Of a stretch of 64,000 nt of DNA, positions 43,815 to 56,169 are shown piece by piece (position 1 is the stretch's first letter; each line of letters opens with the position of its first letter). The translations under genes and the position numbers were made by a program. Below the pieces are notes generated by a model. The model was not told the DNA's origin. It searched no databases and saw only the letters and a program-made list of their open reading frames with translations. Source of the DNA: Tridacna crocea (lineage: Eukaryota; Mollusca; Bivalvia; Cardiida; Cardiidae); contig OX031060.1 in NCBI GenBank assembly GCA_943736015.1, forward strand, positions 26,117,231 through 26,181,230. Reading direction: 5' to 3'.

Positions 43815-44875
43815 TTATACGCCCGTCGAAGATAGGAGGTATTATGGGGTCACCCATGGCGGGCAGGCAGAGTTCCCTTCTTTGTCCGAAACATAACTTT
43901 GTCATCTCTGGTCCGATTGACTTGAAACTTGGCAGTTGTGTTTGTTGTAATAATATGGAGTGCAGTGTGAAAGAACCGTAACTTTACCTCGAGCTGTCTG
44001 AGTTATTTCCCTTTGATCGTCAATTTTACAGCATTTTCTGCTTGTCTGGAGCTTAACTTTTTCATCTCTGGTCCGATTGACATGAAACTTGCCATTTGTC
44101 TTTGTTGCCATAATACGGAGTGCAGTGTGAAAGAACCGTAACTCTACCTCGCCCTGTCTCCGAGCTTTTTCTCATTGATCGTCATTTTAACAGCATTTTC
44201 TGCTTGTCCAGAGCACAACTTTTTCAACTCTGGTCTGAATGACTTGAAACTTGGCAATTGTGTTTGTTCTAATAATGCAGAGTGCACTGCAAAACAGCTT
44301 GTGTTTCTTTGAGTTATTTCCCTTTGATCTTTATTTTAACAGCATTGTCTGTTTGTCCGCAGCATAACTTTGTCATCTGAAGTCTGATTGACTTGAAACT
44401 TGGCAATTGTGTTTGTCGCAATGATACGGAGTGCAGTGCAAAAGAGCCATAACTCTACTACATGCTGTTTTTGAGTAATTTCTCTTTGACATTTTAACAG
44501 CATTTTCTGCTTGTTCGGTGCATAACTTTTAGTCATCTCTGGGCCGATTGACTTGAAACTTGGCATTTGTGTTTGCTGCAATGATATGGAGTGCAGTGCA
44601 AAAAGAACCGTAACTCTACCTTATGCTGTCTTTGAGTTATTTCCCTTTGATCGTCATTTTCACAGCATTTTCTGCTTGTCCTGAATGTAACTTGTCATTT
44701 TCAGTCTAAACATCTTCAAATTTGGTATGCATGATTGTTGAAAAATTATGGAGTGCAGTGCATAAGAATAATAATCTGCTGCACTGGTATTTTCCTCTAC
44801 CTGCCCTTTATGATTAGTATTTATGTGGTGGTGTGACGGGCATACCTTGCGACAATTTGCCGCTCTTGTTATCTC
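43815..44875. repeat. Array repeat, units of about 165-170 bp (CATAACTTTGTCATCTCTGG family)
   Basis: Five units with GATTGACTTGAAACTTGGCA and GAGTGCAGTG. Begins ATACGCCCGTCGAAGATAGG and ends TTGCGACAATTTGCCGCTCT. Confidence 0.7.
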
Positions 44876-45038
44876 TGTACTCCGATATGGCCCATCTAAA
44901 ACTAAATTTGCACTCGAGGACAGTGATCTGTACTAAGAGAAAAATAATGAAACATAAGCAGAATATTCAGTTGACCAGTTTTAATTTAATTAAAAGTTAA
45001 CACACTACCTTCACCAACATTCTCACATTTATGACTTC

Positions 45039-45264
45039 TTAACTCTTTCCTAAACAAGCCCTGTTTTTTACATGTCTGCAGTAAAAGTCTTTCGAAAACA
45101 CTGTGGAAAAGGAGAGACTGCTCGTAATAAGCAATTTCTCCTTTTCCCACAGTGTTTTCTACCCTTTTCGAGAACTTTCTATCATTTTCTCCAAATCTAA
45201 AATTGTCGTCTGCAAACTCTTTCGGTTTGGAAGAGTCCAAATTTGTCATTTGGGAAAGGGTTAA
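45039..45264. mobile_element. TTAA MITE, type C
   Basis: TTAACTCTTTCCTAAACAAG ... CATTTGGGAAAGGGTTAA; GAAATTGCT-type arms. Confidence 0.8.
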
Positions 45265-45575
45265 AAGAAGAAGGCATTGTGCAAAAAAAAAATTATAAAA
45301 TGCTTGCAACTAGCATTTTCTCCTTTTGTCTTTTCTAACACTGTTCTCTGCCACCATTTCAAAAAAAAAACACCCCACCATTTGAGCCACATATAAAGTT
45401 GTTTGTAGATGCTTTAAATTCAGAATTGTCCAAAATTTTGTCATTTAGTAAAGAGATAAGAAATGTTACCGGGTAGTCTAAAATGTGGTAAAGTATACAG
45501 AAAAGGATAAATTTAAGAAGAAAATTTCCCAAACTTATTCACACATAACACATCAAAGACCTCTTTATGAATCTT

Positions 45576-45692
45576 TTACTCAGCTGGTTCGAATGTGTAG
45601 TGGACATTTCGATCAAAGTTTCCCGACGTTTTCAACGAGTTGAAGGTGACATATTCCAGCTTTTTCGTGTTGTATGGGAGCTGTTTGATATA
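45576..45692 (-). CDS. Small membrane protein, terminal exon
   Basis: 117 nt, acceptor AATTTCAG, phase 0 in, ends FEPAE then TAA. It is not part of any repeat seen elsewhere in the window. Confidence 0.62.
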   Translation of the reverse strand, partial: YIKQLPYNTKKLEYVTFNSLKTSGNFDRNVHYTFEPAE

Positions 45693-48600
45693 CTGAAATT
45701 AAAGAAAAGTTCGTTGGTAGAAGCTTTTGCCACACAATTACCTGTTTTAATGACCCTCAGAAAAAAGTCCTAAAAAAAAAAAATGTGGGCAAAGGAGTAA
45801 AATGCTGGTAACCACCATTTTCTCCTTTCCCACAATGTTTTCTATTTTTTCAAGGCCACATGTCACTTGAAGCACATTGTGGTCTGATAGACAATGCTTT
45901 CAATATTAAAAAGTACCATAGTTTATTGTCTAGCATAGAGTTAACTCTTTACCAAAAGATGAAATTTTCCACCATTTAACCCATATCCACACAATCCCTA
46001 CTTTTGACACCCCTGAGACAGAAGCCTTTTGAAAACACTGTAGGAAAAGGAGAAAATGCTGGTAACCAGCATTTTCTCCTTTTCCCACAGTGTTTTCTAC
46101 CCTTCCCAGAACAAATTTCAATTTTTCAGTTACTTTTATTTTGTCGTCTGCAAATGGTTTCAATTTGAACCAGTCTGAAATTTTGTTATGTGGTAATTGG
46201 TTAAGGAATGGAGGTATTTGCAGACAACAATTTCATAGTGGCTCAAATGACTCAATTTTCTTCTGATAGGTTATAAAACTTTGTTACCAGCATTTTCTCC
46301 TTTTTCCCACACTATTTTAAAATGGCTTCCTACTTCAGGGTCGTTAAAAGTCGTAATTGTGTGGTAATGGGTTGTACTTGTGACGGACCGACTAGATGAA
46401 GCTAAATGCAAATTTTGATAGAGCTAGACATTATGGTAACACACGAGAAGATTACTTTAGATTTCCCTGTATAAGCCTATACACCTTTTAACCCATGAAA
46501 TATGCAAAATTCGACCCCCGGTCCATGATTTGGGAAAATCTTGGCAGAAGAGTTCTAGATGAAACTGAGTACCAAATTTGTTAGCCCTGGGTGTTACAGT
46601 TAAGATGATTAAGATGTTTTAAGCTTTTACTACAAAATCCTACATAAAAACTTGTGAACCTCTGAATTGAGCTAAATGTGGCCCTTTTTGAGCCCCGAGC
46701 TATTATTTGGATAACCTTAGTTATAGTCCACCAGAAAAAGCTACACATCAAATTTGGTATCCCTGGGCCCTATACTTAGGAACTGGACGATTTTTAAAAT
46801 TTTCACAATAATAATAAGCCCATGTAAAATTTGTGACACCGAGGACAGGACAAATTTTGACCAAAGGGCTCCAATATGGAAGATTTTGTTACAGGTCCAC
46901 TAGGCGAAGTTTATTCATGATTGGTAGCCCTAGGCATAAGGGTTTCTGATAAGAAGTTTTTTAAAGATTCTTTCATTTTTCAGTTTTGTTGCCATGGCAA
47001 CCAGAGGAATTCTTTGAAGAAATCTGGGGCCCACAAAGGCAGGATCATTCCTGTAAAGATTCATAAAAAAATTGGTTGGGTAGTTTCAGAGAAGATGTAA
47101 GAAATTTTAGTTACCAATAACTCTTTACCAAAGACAAATTCTTAGACTGGTCCAAATTGAAAGCACTTGCAGACGACATAATAAACGTAACTCAAAAACT
47201 GAAATTTGTTTCCACCAGGGTAGAAAACATTGCAGTAAAATGAGAAAATGCTGGTTACCAGCATTTTCTCATTTTACTACAATACTCTCAAAAGGTTTTT
47301 ATCTCAGGTTCATTAAAACCAGGGATTGTTTGTTAAATGGTTAACACACGCACATAAGAAAGCGGAGATGATAGGATGCACAACCAACATAGGAAACGGA
47401 CATATGCTCGCTGACCTTCTTAACCCATTACCACACAATCCCTCCTTTAGATGCCCCCGAGAAAGAAGCCTTTAGAAAACATTGTGAGAAAAGGAGAAAA
47501 TGCTGGTAACCAGCATTTTCTCCTTTTCCCACAATGTTTTCTACCCTTTACAAAACAAATTTCAAATTTTCAGTCACTTTTGTCGTCTGCAAATGTTTTC
47601 AATTTGGACAAACTCTAAAATTTTGTCGTTTGGTAATGAGTTAAAAGAAATGGCAGAGCAGGTTATGCAAATAAGCAACTCTAATTTTCTAAAGGCCTTT
47701 ATACTACAGACTGCAATACAGGGTTTTTGGACCTTGTAAGAAATAGCACAATGAAAGCATAACTTAACTCTTTACCACACAACAAAATTTTAGACTAGCT
47801 CACCTGAGCCTTTAGTTCAAATTGAAAGCATTTGCAGACGACAAAATAAAGGTGACTGAAAAATTGAAATTTGTTCTGGGAAGGAAAGAAAATACTGTGG
47901 GAAAAGGAGAAAATGCTGGTTACCAGCATTTTCTCCTTTTCCTACAGTTTTTTCAAAAGGCTTCTTTTCCAGGGTCGTCAAAAGTAGGAATTGTGTGGTA
48001 ATGGGTTAATAAGGATGTTTTTTAAACTATACAGTTTCTGGTAACATTCTGTCAACTTGATATACATTCAACAAAAGAAGAGGGCTATAATAGCCAAGCC
48101 CATGATTACCGGTACTCTTCAAAACATCTGTAACTTTGAAAAATTAATGACGAGTTGAAAACAATATATATACTATGAAACTAAAACATCTCATGCAGAT
48201 GCTATCTTCTGGCTGCAGCAGCTTGATTTTCATTGAGAAATCTAAGTTGAAAAGGGGGCATAACTCTTACATCAACATTTTGATGGTGACCCACCTTTGT
48301 TGCAGACATTGATACAGACAATGAAGCAAAGGTTAAACAGTCGAGGTAAAAAGAAAGAGGAAAATATTTTGGCGATACCTTCCCTTTTACAGGTAGTTTT
48401 GACTCTCCACTGGATTGATTAACCCTTTACCAAAGGTTTTTACGACCCTAGTTAGAAGCCTTTTGAAAACATTGACTTTGTGGGAAAAGGAGAAAATGCT
48501 GGTAAGCAGCGTTTTCTCCTTTTCCCAGAATGTTTTCTAGCCTGGAAAACCTGATTTCTGAATTACGTTTATTTTGTCGTCTGCAAGTGCTTTCAATTTG

Positions 48601-51600
48601 GACCAGTCTAAAATTTTGTCGTTTGGTAAACGGTTAAAACATTGTAAAGACGAGAGATTTGGAAAAAAAAAACCTTCCACATTTTTGCACCACAATGACC
48701 AAGATGTTGACTTGGCTATGACAATGTGTGAATGTTTTCTTTGAAAACAGTCAAGCTGAATATCAAAATGTCTCACATAAGCATGTTTGGCTGGATACTG
48801 TAGGGTCCACATTACAAGATACGACCCTCCCACAAAAATAAAGATGATAACTAAAATCATGGTCGTTCTGAAAGAGAAAAGGTCATAATATAACTCCTTT
48901 TCATTTTATCACAAGTATAAAACTACTTTCATCTTGCACTACAGAAGACTAAATTTGACAATTAAATAATTTTGCATGAAAGAGAAATTGCTATGCCCAA
49001 GCAATTCTCTGTTAACCATCATTTTTTCCACATCTATTTATGTATTAAACTATTAATTCATACTGACTTAGTTTCCCCTGCTCTATATATATATTTGCTG
49101 TATTTAACCCTTTCCCAAACTACAAAATTTGGACTCTTCCAAACCGAAAGAGTTTGCAGACGACAATTTTAGATTTTGAGAAAATGGCAGAAAGTTCTCA
49201 AAAAGGATAGAAAACACTGTGAGAAAAGGAGAAATTGCTCTTTACGAGCAATTTCTCCTTTTCCCACAGCATTTTCAAAAGACTTTTACTGCAGACAGTA
49301 AACCAGGGTTTGTTTGGGAAAGGGTTAAACGCTTCACTGGTATGAACAAGATCCTGATGAATAAGACTCCTGACAACATGGTGAGAAAAGGAGAAAATGC
49401 TGGTGACCAGCAATTTCTCTTTTTTCCAGAATGTTTTCTAACCAAGTAAGGACTAATTATTTGTGCAGTTTTTGATCTGTCATTTGCAAAATTTAATCCT
49501 AACAATTTTGACCATTTAGACATTAATTAAAGAGTTAAGTTGCAGTGACCCCTATATAAGCCCCTTTCCATATAAAACTGTCATGACTCTGAAGAATAAG
49601 GCTTTTGAAAACTGGGGAAAAAAGAAGAAATGCTTGTGACCATTCTTTTCATTTCCTGCTCTCTCTTCCCTTTCAAAGGCAAATTTTACCAACTGAATCA
49701 TTTTGCCTTTTCATCTGCACAATGCTTTCAAAGTTTCAATACAAGACTGGTCTAAATTTTCGTCAACCAGAACAGAACTAACCCTTTATCACACAATCCC
49801 AAGACCTTAAAGAAAAGGCCTTTTAGAAACATTATGGGAAAAGGTGAAAATGCTGGTAACCAGCATTTTCTCCTTTTCCCATAATGTTTCTAACCTTCAA
49901 AAAACAAATTTTAATTATTGAATCGTGCTTATCATGTCAAGTGCACATGCTTTGAATTTTGCACTTGTCTAAATTTTGTTGTTTGGTAAAGAGTTAAGCA
50001 GACTATTTTCCTGAAAATCTCAACCTGGGTCCATATTCACCAACCATTCTTAACCCTTTCCCAAACAATCCCTGGTTTTTACGGGTCTAGAATAGTAGCC
50101 TTTTGAAAACATTGTGGGAAAAGGAGAAAATGCTGGTAACCAGCATTTTCTCCTTTTCCCACAATGTTTCCTACCCTATCAAAGACAGAAATCATCTTTT
50201 CAGCAAGAATTGAATTGTCGTCTGCAAATGCTTTCAATTTGGTCTAGTCCAAAAGTTTGTCATTTGGGAAAGAGTTAAAACCATGCTTTGTCTTGTTCTC
50301 CAAGATGTTCCAAATTTACAGGTTATACAAGTTCCGATAGGCTAAACCATTTGGTTCAGCCAATCAGATGATGTGTAACTTTCAAAATTGGAAAAAATCT
50401 GGAGAATAAGACCAGGAGTAATCTTAAGAATTGCTGGTGAATACAGACCCTGCTGTTGTAATTTTTTTTCTGGTGTGTTTAATGTCATTCTTAAACTTAT
50501 TGATTGAACTCAATGTTATTCCCCATTTCACTATTATTTCAGCCATACCGTGGCTACATCTTACACTTGTTCATGTATTTTCTGCATATCACCAGTACAT
50601 GTATTATGCTACCAGCATTTTCTTCTTTCCCCACAATATTTTCAAAAGTCCTCCTCCGGGTCGCTAAAAGTTCACATTGTGTTGTAAAGAGTTAAGCTAT
50701 CTTCTGTGAACACTTTCAATTAGGCCTGCCCTCCACTACAACCCCGATTGCTTGTCGAAGGGTTGCAGATGAAAAATGGCTAATTTCCAGGAGCTTTCGG
50801 GATGAAAATGGGCAGAGCTTGGCAAATGGGGCTCATTCGGCAGTGATACGCGGAACAGTATGCAAACGGTTGCCGAAATCTTACTGAAGTATGTGGATCC
50901 AGTACAGAACAAGAGGGCCAAGATGGCCCTGGATCGCTCACCTGAATTTTTGAGAGGACCCTAGCCAATTTTTTTCAAAATCTAATCAGCCATTTCAGAG
51001 AAAAAGAATTTTTAAGAATTTCTTCATGTCTGTACAGTGTAAATAGCCCACAGCCATCAGAGCCATGTTTCTTAATGGATCAAAATTTCTCAAGCAATTT
51101 TTGAAAAGGGTCAGTCAGCTAAGAAACATTTCTGTGAAATTATATCAAAATCTGACCAGCCCTTTCAGAGAAGAAGAATTTTAAAGAATTTCTTCATGGC
51201 CATATACTGCAAGTAGCCCCTATTCACCAGAGCCATGTTTATCGACGGATCAAAATTTAGCGAACATTTTTGAAAAAGGTCATCCAAGGAACATTTCTGT
51301 GAAATTATTTCAAAATCTGACCAGCAATTTCTGAGAAGAAGAGTTTTTAAGATTTTCTTCATTTCCATATAGTGCAAGTAGCCCCCATTCACCAGAGCCA
51401 TGGTTCTTGACGAATCAAAATTTTGCAAACAAGTTTTGAAAAGGGTCATCCAAGGAACATCCCTGTGAAATTATTTCAAAATCTGACTGGCGGTTTTAGA
51501 GAAGAAGAATTTTTAAGAATTCCTTTATTTCTGCATAGTGCAAGTATCACCCTTCACCAGAGCCACGTTTCTTGACGGATCAAAATTTCACAGTTTTTGA

Positions 51601-53845
51601 AAAGGGTCATCCAAGGAACATCTCTGTGAAATTATTTCAAAATCTGACTAGCAATTTCTGAGTTTTTAAGAATTTCTTCACTTCCATATAGTGCAAGTAG
51701 CCCGCATTCACCAGAGCCACGTTTTTTGACGGATCAACATTTTTTGAAAAGGGTCATCCAAGGAACATCTCTGTGAAATTATTTCAAAATCTGACCAGTG
51801 GTTTTAGAGAAGAAGAATTTTTAAGAATTCCTTAATTTCTGTATAGTGCAAGAAGCCCCCATTCCCCAGAGCCACTTTTCTTGACAGATCAAAATTTCAC
51901 GAACAGTTTTTGAAAAGGGTTACCCAAGAAACATCTTGGTAAACTTATTTTAAAATCTGACCAGCAGTTTCAGAGAAGAAGATTTTTAAAGAATTACCTA
52001 GAAAATTCCATTTGGTTGCCATGGCAACCAGAGTTTTTGACCGAATCAAATTCTGTAAACAAGTTTTAAAGAGGACCTTCCCTGGAACATTCCAGCCATG
52101 TTTGGTCTAAATTTGCCCAGTGGCTTAGGAGGAGTTGATGTTTAAAGAATTGTTGACAACGCACGACAGAGGACGGACACCGGGTGATCCTAAGAGCTCC
52201 CCTTGAGCACATTGTGCTCAGGTGAGCTAAAAATGCTGATCGGTCCAGGATTGTTGACTGAGCGTTTCCCGATCATGCAGAATGGCTGCAGTTCACTTGC
52301 AGAACATACAGAAGTGTTTAAGAATCATGGCTGACATGTTGGCGATGTGAGTGCCAAGGTATATATAGAAGAGTTATCTTTCCTGAACTGCCCGGGGTGA
52401 CACAGTGAATAAGAAACCTCGCCGAATGCTGCTGGATTATAAGCGATGTGTTTCAGAACGTCCGGAATGATCCCTGAAGGTTCCCCAAAGGGATGCCAAT
52501 GGTCCTGACGTTTCCCCGAACACAACGATCGGCATCCAAATTTTAAACTTTTAAAATTTGGATCCCGAAGCTGTTTTGATCCCGAATTGGCCTGACACAC
52601 TAAGAATGTTTCCAGATGGGTTTAAGAAACACCAAGAACAGTTTTCGATCATTGCGAGGATGTGCTGAAGCATCCAGTTCCTGTCTATTTTACGATCGGG
52701 AACTTTTCGGGGTCCTAGTGGAGGGCCGGTCTTAAGGAAAGTTTAGAATCTTGTCATCTGTGAGAGATTTAAACTTTAACCACACAATTCTGAGTTTTAG
52801 CAAGCCTAAGGAAGAAAGCTACTGAAACAAGAGGGGCATGATGGTCCTGATTCCTGAAGTTGCTCACCTGAGCCTTTAGACTTTTGACTGAACTTGACCC
52901 ATTTTCAATCTGTTTTTTTTAAGCCTAACATAGCCAGAATTTGAGCTAGTGACCTATTTTTTGACAATGGCACAGGTTTCTTGAAATATCGCAACAAAAT
53001 TTCTGATCAAAGTTTAAGAGTAGACTGAAATGTAATTCACTAGAAAATGTGATTCACTAGACTTTTTCCAAATATTTGACTTCATTTTTGATTAATGTGA
53101 CCAAGTTTTTCAACTAATGTGACCCATTTTTTAACTTGTCTTAGACATCATCAAGACAAAAATTCTGTCAAGATTCTGACAAGGTTATATGAATATTGGA
53201 CTGAAAATGTGGCCTTTAGAGCCTACAACAGGTTGTTCGGAGATTCAAGCCACTGACTAAGTTTTTCAGCCAACATGACACATTTTCAAACTTGACCGAG
53301 ATAATATTCTAAGATATTTCTAAGATGTGATCAAGTGACCTAGTTTTGCTTCTGACACGATCCATTTTCAAGCATGTCAGAGGTATCAACCAGAAAAACA
53401 CTCTGACCCAGTTTCATGAGTACTGGACTAAAATGTGGCTTCTGGAACATACACAAGGTGAAAGTTGACAAGGCATAACATACAACAGATGAAGGACACA
53501 GCATGATCACAAAAGCGCTTTGTGCTTAGGTGAGCTAAAATTTGTGGGTAGAGGAAAAAATGTTGGTCACCAACCAGTTGTTTCTCCTTTTCCCACAATA
53601 TTTTCTGTCCTTTGAGAGACAAACCTCATCAACTTGCCCCATATTTGACTGGTAGTCTGCAAAATGCTTTCAATTTGGACAACTCCAACAGTTATAAATT
53701 TGTTTGATGTAGAGTTCAAATGAAAATGCCAGGAATTCCAGACAATAAGGTAAACATGTGCTTAAGCTTACAATGAATATCTATTCTTCCTTGCATACAA
53801 AGGATCACATCTGTCTTCAGAGTAAATGCTGTATTTAAGATCCAT
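45576..53845 (-). CDS. Unrecognised small single-pass membrane protein, 3 coding exons, 93 aa
   Basis: Three minus-strand exons with good splice sites join in phase into 93 codons ending in TAA. The N-terminus (24 residues, MDLKYSIYSEDRCDPLYARK) is hydrophilic. It is followed by a membrane segment of about 20 residues, TMILVIIFIFVGGSYLVMW, then TLQYPAKHAY and a 38-residue soluble tail YIKQLPYNTKKLEYVTFNSL ... HYTFEPAE. Basic residues before the segment (ARKNR) favour an inside N-terminus, but topology is inference. I do not recognise the family. Exact phase agreement across three separate exons in repeat-rich DNA, and ordinary codon use, argue that it is real. The introns (8.1 kb in total) are filled with MITEs and array repeats. 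Confidence 0.6.
45720..45979. mobile_element. Degraded TTAA MITE next to the membrane-protein terminal exon
   Basis: CCACACAATTACCTGTTTTA, hairpin near 45805-45845; right end TTAA 45941. It lies just upstream of the exon's acceptor. Confidence 0.6.
45976..46204. mobile_element. TTAA MITE, type B, intact
   Basis: TTAACCCATATCCACACAAT ... ATGTGGTAATTGGTTAA. Confidence 0.88.
46210..46375. mobile_element. TTAA MITE, left-truncated
   Basis: GTATTTGCAGACAACAATTT ... GTGTGGTAATGGGTTG. Confidence 0.65.
46376..47112. repeat. Diverged array-type sequence with X-box
   Basis: Degenerate units (GAGCTAGACATTATGGTAAC, AAATTTGGTATCCCTGGGCC); GTTGCCATGGCAACC at 46988-47002. Confidence 0.55.
47116..47344. 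mobile_element. TTAA MITE
   Basis: ATAACTCTTTACCAAAGACA ... TTTGTTAAATGGTTAA; hairpin with compensated arms GTAAAATGAGAAAATGC / GCATTTTCTCATTTTAC. Confidence 0.8.
47420..47644. mobile_element. TTAA MITE, type B
   Basis: TTAACCCATTACCACACAAT ... GTTTGGTAATGAGTTAA. Confidence 0.88.
47764..48009. mobile_element. TTAA MITE with small insertion
   Basis: TTAACTCTTTACCACACAAC ... GTGTGGTAATGGGTTAA. CTCACCTGAGCC is inserted in the left arm. Confidence 0.85.
48419..48637. mobile_element. TTAA MITE, type A
   Basis: TTAACCCTTTACCAAAGGTT ... CGTTTGGTAAACGGTTAA. Confidence 0.85.
48777..48867 (-). CDS. Small membrane protein, membrane-segment exon
   Basis: 91 nt, acceptor CTTTCAG, donor GTGAGA, phase 2 in and phase 0 out. 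Encodes the hydrophobic segment TMILVIIFIFVGGSYLVMW and TLQYPAKHAY. Confidence 0.62.
49104..49328. mobile_element. TTAA MITE, type C
   Basis: TTAACCCTTTCCCAAACTAC ... GTTTGGGAAAGGGTTAA; arms around GCTCTTTACGAGC. Confidence 0.88.
49325..49536. mobile_element. TTAA MITE, degraded, abutting
   Basis: Shares TTAA 49325-49328; hairpin around GCTGGTGACCAGC; right end TTAAAGAGTTAA. Confidence 0.65.
49776..49997. mobile_element. TTAA MITE, type A
   Basis: CTAACCCTTTATCACACAAT ... GTTTGGTAAAGAGTTAA. Confidence 0.8.
50028..50455. repeat. Palindromic MITE of about 200 bp, interrupted by a TTAA MITE
   Basis: Second copy of the 1060-1266 element; flanks CCAACCATTC and ATGCTTTGTCTTGTTCTCC match the empty copy. 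Confidence 0.75.
50050..50278. mobile_element. TTAA MITE, type C, nested
   Basis: TTAACCCTTTCCCAAACAAT ... CATTTGGGAAAGAGTTAA, inserted at the TTAA of the 200-bp element. Confidence 0.92.
50915..52230. mobile_element. Array-type element, core units of about 170 bp (TGTGAAATTATTTCAAAATC family)
   Basis: Left end GAGGGCCAAGATGGCCC and CGCTCACCTGAA; right end CCTTGAGCACATTGTGCTCA and GGTGAGCTAAAA. About six units with GTGCAAGTAGCCCCCATTCA. X-box at 52015-52029. This copy supplies the empty TTAA sites used in the findings. Confidence 0.8.
52840..53540. mobile_element. Array-type element, diverged (GACCTAGTTTT family)
   Basis: GGCATGATGGTCCTG start and GCTTTGTGCTTAGGTGAGCT end. Confidence 0.6.
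53772..53845 (-). CDS. Small membrane protein, first coding exon
   Basis: 74 nt. A T-rich tract and CAG lie directly before the ATG, so a 5' untranslated exon lies further upstream. Donor GTAAGC, phase 2. Confidence 0.6.
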
Positions 53846-54059
53846 CTGAAAAAAAAAAGCAATGACAAGAATCATTATTCAATCCGAATTTGACCAACAT
53901 TTTCTGCTTTTTCCACCATGTTTACTGACCTATAAAGTGAACTGCAGTTTCATGTACATACAATACTTTATAGATCTATATCGATATTGTATCTAACATC
54001 AACAGATGTGGAATTTGATTGTCGGAAAGAAAGTATCAGGAAAAAAAGAATCCAGAAAA

Positions 54060-55640
54060 CAAGAGGGCCATGATGGCCCTGAATTCGCTCACCTGAGTAT
54101 ATTGACCAAACATGAACCGTCTAGTTTCCCAGTGACCTAGTTTTTTATCAGACATTACCCATCATCAAACACTTTTGAGATATCAATAAGACAAGCATTC
54201 TGACCAAGTTTCATGAGTATTGGACTGAAAATGTGGCCTCTACAGTGTACAAAAGGTTTTCTAAGATTTCACTAAGTGACCTAGTTTTGGACCCGACAAT
54301 TACCCATTATCAAACTCTTTTGAGACATCACCAAAACAAACATTCTAACCAAGTCTGAAGAGTATCAGGCAGAAAATGTAGCCTCTAGAGTATACACAAG
54401 GTTTTTCTAATACTTAACCCATTGACCTAGATTTTGACTCCACATGACCCATTTTCAAACTCATTCAAGGTACCACCAGGACAAATATTATGAACAAGTT
54501 TTAGGAGTATCAGACTGAAAATGTGTCCTTCAGAGCATACAAAAGGTGTTTATAACATTTAACCTATTGACCCAGTTTTTGACCCAACATGATCCATTTT
54601 CAAACTCATCCAAGATATTATAAAGGCAAACAGTCTGACAAATTTTCAAGAGTTTTGGACTGAAAATGTGGCCTCTAGAACATACACAAGGTTTTTTTAA
54701 GATTTGACCTTGTGACCTAGTTTTTGAACCCACATGACCCATTTTCGAACTTGTCTGAGATATGATCAAGACAAACATTCAGACCAATTTTCAAGAGTTT
54801 TGGACTGAAAATATGGATTCTAGAGCGTACACAAGGTTTTCTAAAATTTGACCTGATGACCTAGTTTATGACCAGACATGACCCATTTTCAAATTCGTTC
54901 AAGATATCATCCAGGCAAACATCCTGACCAACTTTCATGAGTATCAGACTGAAAATGTGGCCTCTAGAGCATACACAAGGTTTTTCTAAGATTTGACCTA
55001 GTGACCTAGTTTTTCACCTGACATGACCATTTTCAAACTTATCCGAGATATCATCAAGACAAACATTCTGAAGAACTTCCAAGAGTTTTTGACTGAAAAT
55101 GTGGCCTCTAGTGCGTACACAAGGTTTTTCTAAGATTTGACCTGGTGACCTAGTTTTTGACCTGACATGACCATTTTCAAACCTATCCAAGATATCATCA
55201 AGACAAAGAATCTGAAGAACTTCCAAGACCTTTGGACTGAAAATGTGGCCTCTAGAGCGTACACAAGGTTTTTCTAAAATTTGACCTAGTGACCTAGTTT
55301 TTGACCCCATATGACCCATTTTCAAACTTATCCGAGATATCATCCAGACAAACATCCTGACCAACTTTCATGAGTATTCGACTGAAAATGTGGCCTCTAG
55401 AGCGTACACAAGGTTTTTCTAACATTTGACCTAGTGACCTAGTTTTTGACCCGACATGACCCATTTTCAAACTGGTCTGAGATTTCATCGAGGCAAACAT
55501 CCTGACCAACTTTCATGAGTATCGGATCGAAAATGTGGCCTCCAGAGCATACAAAAGGTAAAAAGTTGACGACATACGACGGAAGACGAACGATCACAAT
55601 AGCTCACCATGAGCACTTCGTGCTCAGGTAAGCTAAAAAG
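54060..55640. mobile_element. Array-type element, about nine units of 165-175 bp
   Basis: GAGGGCCATGATGGCCCTGA then CGCTCACCTGAG. Units contain CACAAGGTTTTTCTAAGATT. Ends CACTTCGTGCTCAGGTAAGC. Minus-strand open frames here are periodic repeat artefacts. Confidence 0.8.
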
Positions 55641-55659
55641 AAACACTTTCCAAAAAGGA

Positions 55660-56165
55660 GACTAATTTTATAAGTTTTTCTTTTTTCAATAACCATTTAT
55701 TTGATAGGTCATATTAACTTTGTCTGTGATACTTGTACATTTTTTTTTACATTTTATGGCCTTAGATTGGGAAGAAATGTGCAAACACTTGTGTTTGTTT
55801 GTTGATACCTACAAGGGTTGGGAATAACGTGCAAATTGCTGTGTGTAATTGTAACATTATGGGTTAAAACTCAGATACCAAGAACTCTAGACTGACTGAG
55901 GAGGCGTGGTTTTCAAGAATCTAATTTTCTCAGATTTTGGCTATTGATGCCTTATTTGCCTGGCTGGCAATATGAATACTGATAATGGTAGTGGGAGTGT
56001 TTTGGCTTCCTATATATGGGGTGTGAGATGCATGATCAAGGGGGAGAGATGTGAGGACAGAGAGTAAACTAGAGCTATCACTCATCGTGATCATACCCCC
56101 CCACCAGCTCCTTGCCACCAAACAGGTCTTTGTCACTGAATGCAGAATGGTTGAGTTCAAAAGTA
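55660..56165. other. Unclassified interval
   Basis: No repeat partner in the window and no convincing splice-bounded coding frame. Confidence 0.4.
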
Positions 56166-56169
56166 AGAA

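Noticed and set aside
52325-52600. 91-codon minus-strand open frame
   Set aside because: Not flanked by convincing splice sites, no family recognised, and not joined in phase to the neighbouring membrane-protein exons.
55014-55509. Minus-strand open frames with repeated peptides such as GQILEKPCVRSRGHIFS
   Set aside because: They follow the tandem unit of about 170 bp of the array element; the periodicity explains the open frame and no gene context supports them.
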